A stretch of DNA of 11,279 nt, taken from the NCBI GenBank assembly GCA_964477085.1, contig CAYZDF010000075.1:1-11279 (forward strand), read 5' to 3'. The DNA comes from Dichloromethanomonas sp964477085. Lineage in GTDB: Bacteria; Bacillota; Desulfitobacteriia; Desulfitobacteriales; Syntrophobotulaceae. Shown one piece after another: positions 6,835 through 11,279 of this stretch. The notes under the pieces are model-generated. The model worked only from the letters and a program-made list of their open reading frames with translations. It searched no databases and had not been told where the DNA came from. Both the position numbers and the translations under genes were made by a program. Position 1 is the first letter of the stretch. Each line of letters begins with the position of its first letter.

Positions 6835-7193
6835 TACTTCCTATCATCAAACGTTGGACGAGTATATGATAGGTGTATAATAGCAAAACACCAAAACGCC
6901 ACATGGGCCAGTGGATGAAGTCCAGATTCTGGATCTTGATCTGATTTTTTCATCCAGGCCCATGCATGACGCATGAGCGCTGCGAACATTTCTGAGAAAG
7001 GGATTCCCTTTTCCCAGTTTCTTGGTGAGTATTTCTTACTACCAAACGTGTAAACCTTGACAAGTTCTTCCAAGGCTATTGGAGATATAAGATCATAGCG
7101 GAGTTTATCTATGAGTTCTTTATTCATGGTTTCTTTATCTCCACGGTCCTGATGAGTTTGATAAGTCATTGAATCTTTTTGGTATTCATTCAT
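6834..7193 (-). CDS. DUF5664 / dATP-dGTP diphosphohydrolase-like protein (MazZ-type domain)
   Basis: A roughly 119-residue protein matching the family I know as DUF5664, named the dATP/dGTP diphosphohydrolase N-terminal domain. Recognisable features, numbered from the ATG at 7193, are LRYDLISPIALEELVKVYTF (30-49), GSKKYSPRNWEKG (50-62), MRHAWAWM (72-79) and HPLAHVAFW (92-100). The characterised members hydrolyse dATP and dGTP to the monophosphates in phages that replace adenine by 2-aminoadenine; many other phages carry the domain with no such replacement shown. The ATG at 7193 has AAAAGGAG at 7206-7213 but with 12-base spacing. The ATG at 7127 (GGAG 11 bases upstream) would still include the whole domain, so the start is uncertain. 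An even earlier TTG at 7229 has no support. PurZ is not encoded here. Confidence 0.8.
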   Translation of the reverse strand: MNEYQKDSMTYQTHQDRGDKETMNKELIDKLRYDLISPIALEELVKVYTFGSKKYSPRNWEKGIPFSEMFAALMRHAWAWMKKSDQDPESGLHPLAHVAFWCFAIIHLSYTRPTFDDRK

Positions 7194-7231
7194 GTTACAG
7201 TAATTCTCCTTTTCTTTAAATTGTTTCAAAA

Positions 7232-8185
7232 TTAAACAGTATTATCGTTATCATCCTTGAAACACTTCCAAGGTTCAAACGGATTGATATAATAATACGG
7301 CTCAATCATACCGTCTGGAAGATTTCTTAAACATAAATCCCGATACTGACAGACTGAGTGATAGTCATTACACCTATTGGTGTTTCTTGGAAAGTGTATA
7401 TGCAAACGGTCTTTAAGAACTTTATCTAAATTGTTATGGTAATCCTGTGGATGCAATCCATACTTATCATACCACTCTAAGATCTCAGTCCCTACTGACA
7501 CGATCTCAGTCTGCCATACTTCCAGTTCATCCTCTTCCAAAGTCCAGATGAGATAATCTACAGCTGGAAGACAGATCTTAGCCTCTTTTTTACCAGCTGA
7601 TTTATTGGCTATTTGGGGATATACTCCTAAGCCAATCACTCCGGCCTGGGTAGCTTTAGTAATCCACGCATAACCTTGAATAGAAGCGTGGCCCTGCCAG
7701 GAGGTAAGATAATCCAAAGATGACCCAAATTTATCATAGAGATAATATGTTGTCTTTATCTCTATTGGTGTGCCGTCACGAAGAAACCTATCACATCTAC
7801 CAACATGGTAGATTTCTGACGTTACTGGAACCTGGAATGATAACTCAGCGCCTTCACCCTCTGGTAGAATAAAGTCAAAGTTTCTTTCTGACACAAACTC
7901 ATAATAAGCTTCTAAGAGTTCATGTCCACGGGCAATCGATCTGACTTTGTGAGATGAGTAACAATCAGGATAGACACTGGAGAATGTTTCTTTTGCAAGA
8001 TTAACATCTCCTGTTTTGTCAATAACCTCTGTGCCTATATGGATTGCTTTACCAAATTCTAATCCAGAGGAGTCTAAACGAATTGGTTTAAGACCACAGA
8101 AGTCACGGTATAGAGACTTTCGTTTACACTCCTGCCACAAAGATTTACGAGTGTTGTCAAGCATAAGGCGAAATGGTTCACTCAC
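7232..8185 (-). CDS. PD-(D/E)XK exonuclease with iron-sulfur cysteines (RecB/Cas4/AddB type)
   Basis: A 317-residue nuclease of the PDDEXK_1 superfamily. Active-site residues are H49 (GKAIH), D132 (GRCDRF), E142 and K144 (PIEIKTT), and Q170/Y172 (SIQGYAW). C20 near the N-terminus and C272, C279, C285 near the C-terminus have the 1+3 layout of the 4Fe-4S cluster in AddB, Cas4 and related nucleases. It should degrade or resect DNA ends with metal ions. The start is GTG at 8185 with AGAGG at 8195-8199. It overlaps the helicase stop by 8 bases (GTGAGTGA), so the helicase and nuclease are probably made together and may cooperate like the helicase and nuclease parts of RecBCD/AddAB. A Cas4-type role is unlikely: no CRISPR locus is nearby. 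Confidence 0.88.
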   Translation of the reverse strand: MSEPFRLMLDNTRKSLWQECKRKSLYRDFCGLKPIRLDSSGLEFGKAIHIGTEVIDKTGDVNLAKETFSSVYPDCYSSHKVRSIARGHELLEAYYEFVSERNFDFILPEGEGAELSFQVPVTSEIYHVGRCDRFLRDGTPIEIKTTYYLYDKFGSSLDYLTSWQGHASIQGYAWITKATQAGVIGLGVYPQIANKSAGKKEAKICLPAVDYLIWTLEEDELEVWQTEIVSVGTEILEWYDKYGLHPQDYHNNLDKVLKDRLHIHFPRNTNRCNDYHSVCQYRDLCLRNLPDGMIEPYYYINPFEPWKCFKDDNDNTV

Positions 8186-10241
8186 GGTTTAATACCTCTT
8201 TCTTAAATTGTTTGATGTAAGGTTTAGGACTTGTGTTTCTTACGATTTTTTCAACTATGCTGAAGTCTCCAATGGTAACACAGAGAATTTGAGCACGAGA
8301 GATAGCAGTATAGAATAACTCTCGTGTCACAAACGTTCCAAAGGATTTATCCAATGGAAGAATTACCACAGGAATTTCAGACCCCTGCATTTTATGGGCA
8401 GTGAGACAATAGGCCTGTGCTAAGTTATGCTTTTTAGCATCTATTTTAACAGTCCTTGTTGGATTGAAGAATTCAACTATAACATCTTCAGATGTTGTTG
8501 ATACAACACGTCCGATGTCTCCATTGACGCAAAAGGCTTTTGAGCTTTTGTTATAATCACCTCCATTCTCTCCATTCTCTCCAATTACTGGTATGTGCTC
8601 ATTCTTTAATTGTATTATCTTGTCATCTGTCCTGAAGTGGAAGTTAAATTCCATATTCCCAGGGTTGAGCCATCCAGCAAGGATTTCATTTAATGCTTTA
8701 CAAGATAGATCAGTTTTTGAATTAAAGGGTGATATTACCTGAAAGTCCCAAATAGGATTAAGATTTAATCTTTCTGCTATAGATCTTATAGCAGAAACTA
8801 TTGTTGATTGTGTCTGTTCTGGTGTGCCAGTTGAAATATGAATTAGATTTCTGCCATTGTCGAGATCAAAATCACCTTCATTAGGCATATAAGATTTTCC
8901 GTCTTTTATTAGATGACAGGCCTTTACAATGTCGCCAGTGTTTCGTTTTATCTCCGTCAATTCAGTTACTGGAACAGTGTTCAATAAACTATAAAGCATT
9001 GCTCCTGGCCCGATTGGTGGGAGTTGATAGTGGTCTCCTACGATGATAACCTTAGTTCTTTTTATATCAATCGCGCGGAATAGATAATAACACAGATTAA
9101 CATCAACCATAGAGAACTCATCCAGGATTAATACATCAGTAGAGATTGGGTTGTTATGGTCAACTGAGAATTGAAAAGATATCTTTTTTGTTATTTTATC
9201 TTCCACAGGCCTGGGCATAAGAAGTCTGTGAATTGTGCTGGCTTCCATTTTTGTTAATTCACTCATACGCTTGGCCGCCTTTCCGGTTGGAGCGGCTAAG
9301 GTTATAATTGTATCATTTTGAAACGATTTGATGATTTGATTGATCAAGTATGTCTTTCCTGTTCCAGGAGCTCCGGTAATACAACTTATGGTGTTGGTTC
9401 TTACTGTCGTAAAAGCATTGAATTGATCAGGTGCGAGAGAGGATAGTGAGTCAGAAGAGTCAGAAGAGTCAGAAGAGTCAGAATCCTGCTCAATGGGATT
9501 TGAAAGCTCTGACCCAGGCCTTGCAAGCAAAGCCTTTACTTGATTAGTTATTAACCTCTCCCTGTCACTTAAAACTTTTAAAGTTATAAATCTCTCTTCA
9601 GGATATGCGATATTATCCACTCCATCAACAACAGCAATTTTATCTTGTAATATTAATTCATCAAGGATTTGCTTTGCTTGATTGTAGTTAATTCCAACCC
9701 TACGAGTGAATGATTGTAAAAACCCTTTTTCATACACCCATAGTCTCCCACCAGAACATACACGTTCTAGCTCGTGCAGCAGATACGCCTCAATCCTGGC
9801 CGGATGGAATTTAGTGAAACCATATTCCTGGCCGATTTTATCTGCTGTAAGGAACCCAATCCCATCACAGTTTATAACAACATATGGATTGGATCTGATA
9901 TCATCAAGAGAGTATTGTTCGTCAGTAGCAATTCGCTTAGAGTATCCTAATCCAACAATAGGACTGAGAGCTTCTATTATTTCTTGCTTCCGTCCTATTT
10001 CATCCAGTTCAAGTGGAGGGTCAATTTGGGTAATTCGACCGAATTGTAATTGGATACCATATTTTTTGTGTTCTGTCTGTTTTACATCGTCGAATTGGTA
10101 TATATAGTTTTTATTTATTGATTCGTAATAACACGGACCTGATAGAGTTAACCTCTGTCCTGTGACTCTACAAATCAAAAAGTTATTACTATGGAAGAAT
10201 ACCTTTGTTACTTTTCCTGTGACAATTTTTAATTCGTCCAT
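8178..10241 (-). CDS. RecD2-like superfamily 1B DNA helicase
   Basis: A 687-residue ATP-dependent 5'-3' helicase by family. The N-terminal region (TGKVTKVFFHSNNFLICRV, 6-24) and NCDGIGFLTADKIG (124-137) match the N-terminal beta and helix-hairpin-helix parts of RecD2. Helicase motifs: I GAPGTGKT (290-297), Ia APTGKAAKRM (316-325), II LDEFSMVD (373-380), III GDHYQLPPIGPG (402-413), IV ELTEIKRN (427-434), V LTAHKMQGSE (613-622), VI YTAISRA (644-650). A Ser/Asp tract at about 253-268 from a 9-bp repeat is inserted just before the Q-motif-like LAPDQ. The ATG at 10241 has AGGAG at 10249-10253, seven bases away; an earlier in-frame start at 10298 would lie inside the preceding gene and lacks support. 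It overlaps that gene by 13 bases and the downstream nuclease by 8. Confidence 0.93.
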   Translation of the reverse strand: MDELKIVTGKVTKVFFHSNNFLICRVTGQRLTLSGPCYYESINKNYIYQFDDVKQTEHKKYGIQLQFGRITQIDPPLELDEIGRKQEIIEALSPIVGLGYSKRIATDEQYSLDDIRSNPYVVINCDGIGFLTADKIGQEYGFTKFHPARIEAYLLHELERVCSGGRLWVYEKGFLQSFTRRVGINYNQAKQILDELILQDKIAVVDGVDNIAYPEERFITLKVLSDRERLITNQVKALLARPGSELSNPIEQDSDSSDSSDSSDSLSSLAPDQFNAFTTVRTNTISCITGAPGTGKTYLINQIIKSFQNDTIITLAAPTGKAAKRMSELTKMEASTIHRLLMPRPVEDKITKKISFQFSVDHNNPISTDVLILDEFSMVDVNLCYYLFRAIDIKRTKVIIVGDHYQLPPIGPGAMLYSLLNTVPVTELTEIKRNTGDIVKACHLIKDGKSYMPNEGDFDLDNGRNLIHISTGTPEQTQSTIVSAIRSIAERLNLNPIWDFQVISPFNSKTDLSCKALNEILAGWLNPGNMEFNFHFRTDDKIIQLKNEHIPVIGENGENGGDYNKSSKAFCVNGDIGRVVSTTSEDVIVEFFNPTRTVKIDAKKHNLAQAYCLTAHKMQGSEIPVVILPLDKSFGTFVTRELFYTAISRAQILCVTIGDFSIVEKIVRNTSPKPYIKQFKKEVLNRE
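8195..8199 (-). promoter_or_regulatory. Ribosome binding site for the GTG-started nuclease
   Basis: AGAGG nine bases before the GTG at 8185, within the final codons of the helicase gene. It supports a GTG start with an 8-base overlap. Confidence 0.65.
8771..8797. other. Perfect 11-bp inverted repeat inside the helicase gene
   Basis: TTTCTGCTATA (8771-8781) pairs exactly with TATAGCAGAAA (8787-8797) around the 5-base loop GATCT. It sits within helicase codons for SAIRSIAE. No U-tract follows on the coding strand, so it is not an intrinsic terminator. It could form an mRNA hairpin or be a protein-binding palindrome, or be chance. Confidence 0.6.
9448..9483. repeat. 9-bp tandem repeat encoding a Ser/Asp linker
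   Basis: Four exact plus-strand copies of GAGTCAGAA (9448, 9457, 9466, 9475). On the coding strand they produce the acidic DS/SD tract of the RecD2-like helicase, between its N-terminal region and the first motor domain. The position in a linker suggests length change is tolerated. Confidence 0.9.
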
Positions 10242-10489
10242 ATCAAAACTCCTGATTCTTTTATTTCTTTTACTACATAAGATTCGAAGGGCCAGCATAC
10301 GACATATCTAAATTCTGCCCATTGAGAAGATATTACTTCAACCCAAGCGCATCCGTGTCTAATACGCTTTGTAAACCTCATAGGATTGTATGCAAAGATA
10401 GACTTTATCCTTGGTCCTTCAGGGCCGGTTTCAATAGATATTAGCTGTTTATACTTGGCAGATTTTAATTCTAATTCTATATCTTTCAT
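10229..10489 (-). CDS. Small hypothetical protein
   Basis: An 86-residue protein I cannot assign. It appears to be mainly beta strands with several aromatic residues (HGCAWVEVI, WAEFRYVVCWPF) and basic stretches (RFTKRIRH, 38-45); two cysteines (47, 65) do not form a zinc pattern. There is no signal peptide or membrane segment. The ATG at 10489 has AAGGAG at 10498-10503, eight bases away. Its stop lies 13 bases inside the RecD2-like gene, so the two are probably coupled. It directly follows a strong hairpin in the spacer. A role in replication or recombination is only suggested by place. Confidence 0.7.
   Translation of the reverse strand: MKDIELELKSAKYKQLISIETGPEGPRIKSIFAYNPMRFTKRIRHGCAWVEVISSQWAEFRYVVCWPFESYVVKEIKESGVLIWTN
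10249..10253 (-). promoter_or_regulatory. Ribosome binding site fixing the RecD2-like start
   Basis: AGGAG seven bases before the ATG at 10241, inside the last codons of the preceding small gene. It supports the 687-residue product over a 706-residue one beginning at 10298. Confidence 0.8.
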
Positions 10490-10508
10490 TGGATTAGCTC
10501 CTTAGAAT

Positions 10509-10551
10509 ACCTGGGAGAGTTTGTATTGTCGTATTATTGTCTCTCCCAGGT
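10509..10551. other. 11-bp-stem hairpin in the intergenic spacer
   Basis: ACCTGGGAGAG (10509-10519) and CTCTCCCAGGT (10541-10551) are exact inverted repeats with a 21-base loop. On the plus strand TTTTG overlaps and follows the stem. On the coding minus strand no U-tract follows, and the ribosome site of the next gene begins only 5 bases after the stem. It is more likely an mRNA structure affecting stability or translation, or an operator, than a terminator of the minus-strand operon. Confidence 0.65.
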
Positions 10552-10570
10552 TTTGTAGATAGATTTAATT

Positions 10571-10632
10571 AGACATTAGACTTAATTAAACTTAATCAGA
10601 CATTAGACTTAACCAGACTTAATCAGACATTA
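10571..10632. repeat. Imperfect 27-bp tandem repeat after the DUF669-like gene
   Basis: Two 27-bp copies beginning AGACATTAGACTTAA at 10571-10597 and 10598-10624, then a partial third copy (AGACATTA) ending inside the stop codon of the DUF669-like gene at 10632. Each copy contains shorter related elements (AGACTTAATC). Together with the hairpin it fills the only spacer over 100 bases in the window (10490-10629). No convincing promoter was seen there. Confidence 0.8.
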
Positions 10633-11187
10633 AAACACAGGAACTGGAGGTTGGTGTTCCTCTTTCACCTGTTCAATCCTTTGCACCCCAATTCGATATT
10701 CACCGGTTTTCTTATCCGGTTTTTTCGATTGATTATAGTCAACCTTAATTAATCTCCCGACTGTTTTATACAAATCAATCGAACCATTCCCGTCTTGGAA
10801 TTCTTCTTTAATGTGAAATGCTGGTTGGCCACGTCCAGCCTCACGACGGTTCTCAGCAACACCTAAACCGATTAAAAATTGCTGAATCATGCCTGAAGGG
10901 TCCCAAGTTAGTTCACCGGCTGCTGGTCCGGCTCCGTAAATAACGCTGTGGAATATTAACCTACCTTCAAATTCCTCAGGCTCTACAACTGCAAGCCTGA
11001 AGTTACAGAACTTATACATTGTGTTTTCTTCATCCCGCTCAGGGTCGGGAGAGTATTCATCTGGTTTGTAACCTTCTACAAATGTTCTTGAAGTCCAACC
11101 CTTTTCGCCTGGATCAAGGACTTGACAAATGTATTTCCCGAATGGAAGTTCTGTTGACTTCATTCCTGATTTGATGCCTTCTAACAT
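10630..11187 (-). CDS. DUF669-like protein, probable phage single-strand DNA-binding protein
   Basis: A 185-residue protein with the general pattern of DUF669 phage proteins. It has an early GKYICQVLDPGEKG strand segment (17-30), a central FEGRLIFHSVIYG (71-83), a helical MIQQFLIGLGVAE segment (98-110) and a final TGEYRIGVQRIEQV strand (162-175). Members are usually thought to be OB-fold ssDNA-binding or recombination-partner proteins; the match here is by pattern only. The ATG at 11187 has AAGGAG at 11195-11200 seven bases upstream. The frame is open to the window edge through a Lys/Glu/Val repeat and PQPQP, so a longer protein cannot be excluded. Encoded first in the visible operon and followed by the largest spacer, it may be expressed at a different level from the genes behind it. 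Confidence 0.75.
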   Translation of the reverse strand: MLEGIKSGMKSTELPFGKYICQVLDPGEKGWTSRTFVEGYKPDEYSPDPERDEENTMYKFCNFRLAVVEPEEFEGRLIFHSVIYGAGPAAGELTWDPSGMIQQFLIGLGVAENRREAGRGQPAFHIKEEFQDGNGSIDLYKTVGRLIKVDYNQSKKPDKKTGEYRIGVQRIEQVKEEHQPPVPVF

Positions 11188-11191
11188 AGAC

Positions 11192-11279
11192 TCACTCCTT
11201 TTTTGAATTGGTTGTGGTTGTGGTTTTACTTCTTCTTTTACTTCTTCTTTTACTTCTTTCACTTCTTTCACTTCTTTCA
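11192..11279 (-). CDS. Possible 3' end of an upstream gene, cut by the window edge
   Basis: A frame open from the window edge ends in TGA at 11194-11192, four bases before the DUF669-like ATG, which is the normal spacing in this operon. Its residues would be an Arg/Ser/Lys repeat, then threonines and NSKKE. The DUF669-like frame is also open here (KEV/KEEV repeat then PQPQP), so which frame is used, if any, cannot be decided without sequence to the right. Confidence 0.3.
   Translation of the reverse strand, partial: ERSERSERSKRRSKRRSKTTTTTNSKKE
11195..11200 (-). promoter_or_regulatory. Ribosome binding site fixing the DUF669-like start
   Basis: AAGGAG on the minus strand, seven bases before the ATG at 11187. 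It argues for initiation there rather than at a GTG further upstream within the Lys/Glu/Val repeat. Confidence 0.8.

Noticed and set aside
1874..7231. A shared 15-mer TTTTGAAACAATTTA near 1874 and, inverted, near 7217
   Set aside because: AT-rich, found only twice in full and in opposite orientation relative to the genes; no consistent position that would suggest a regulatory element.
7232..8185. Nuclease as a CRISPR Cas4
   Set aside because: The cysteine and active-site layout is shared by AddB/RecB-like phage exonucleases; there is no CRISPR or other cas gene, and coupling is to a RecD2-like helicase.
10509..10551. Intrinsic terminator for the minus-strand operon
   Set aside because: The T-run is on the plus-strand side only; the coding-strand RNA has no U-tract after the stem and reads straight into a ribosome site.
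10490..10629. Sigma70-type promoter in the large spacer
   Set aside because: AT-rich stretches allow loose -10 matches, but I see no convincing -35/-10 pair with proper spacing.

Overview
The window looks like the DNA-replication and nucleotide-metabolism module of a double-stranded DNA bacteriophage (or a prophage of one). It is AT-rich. Every supported gene lies on the minus strand, and genes are packed end to end with stop/start overlaps of 1 to 13 bases. Most starts carry a strong AAGGAG-type ribosome site. No host housekeeping gene, tRNA, rRNA, insertion sequence or CRISPR array was seen. The host cannot be named from this sequence; the strong purine-rich ribosome sites and low GC would fit a Firmicutes-like host, but that is only a guess.

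In transcription order (right to left): a possible tail of an upstream gene (11192-11279); a DUF669-like, probably single-strand-DNA-binding protein (10630-11187); a 140-base spacer with an imperfect 27-bp repeat and an 11-bp-stem hairpin; a small unknown gene (10229-10489); a RecD2-like helicase (8178-10241); a RecB/Cas4/AddB-type PD-(D/E)XK nuclease with iron-sulfur cysteines (7232-8185); a DUF5664 dATP/dGTP-diphosphohydrolase-like protein (6834-7193); a spacer with an 8-bp repeat; two unknown small genes (6511-6777 and the repeat-rich 6170-6508); a ParB-domain/DNA methyltransferase fusion (4738-6180); a stand-alone ExoX-C/DUF3820-like domain (4491-4745); a uracil-DNA-glycosylase-like domain fused to a proofreading family A DNA polymerase (1886-4501); a stand-alone TSCPD-domain protein (1534-1830); a cysteine-rich zinc-ribbon protein (1263-1544); a DUF3987-like P-loop ATPase (46-1371); and the first codons of a further gene leaving the left edge.

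Read together (inference), the operon supplies ssDNA binding, helicase, nuclease and polymerase functions. It adds three proteins that touch the chemistry or pool of nucleotides: the DUF5664 protein, the TSCPD protein and the glycosylase domain on the polymerase. It also carries a methyltransferase.

The most unusual structural trait is the density of short tandem repeats. Units of 6, 9, 12 or 15 bp sit inside genes, always multiples of three, whereas the two intergenic arrays include an 8-bp unit. One 15-bp array is read in two frames by two overlapping genes. No stretch over 300 bases lacks a gene.
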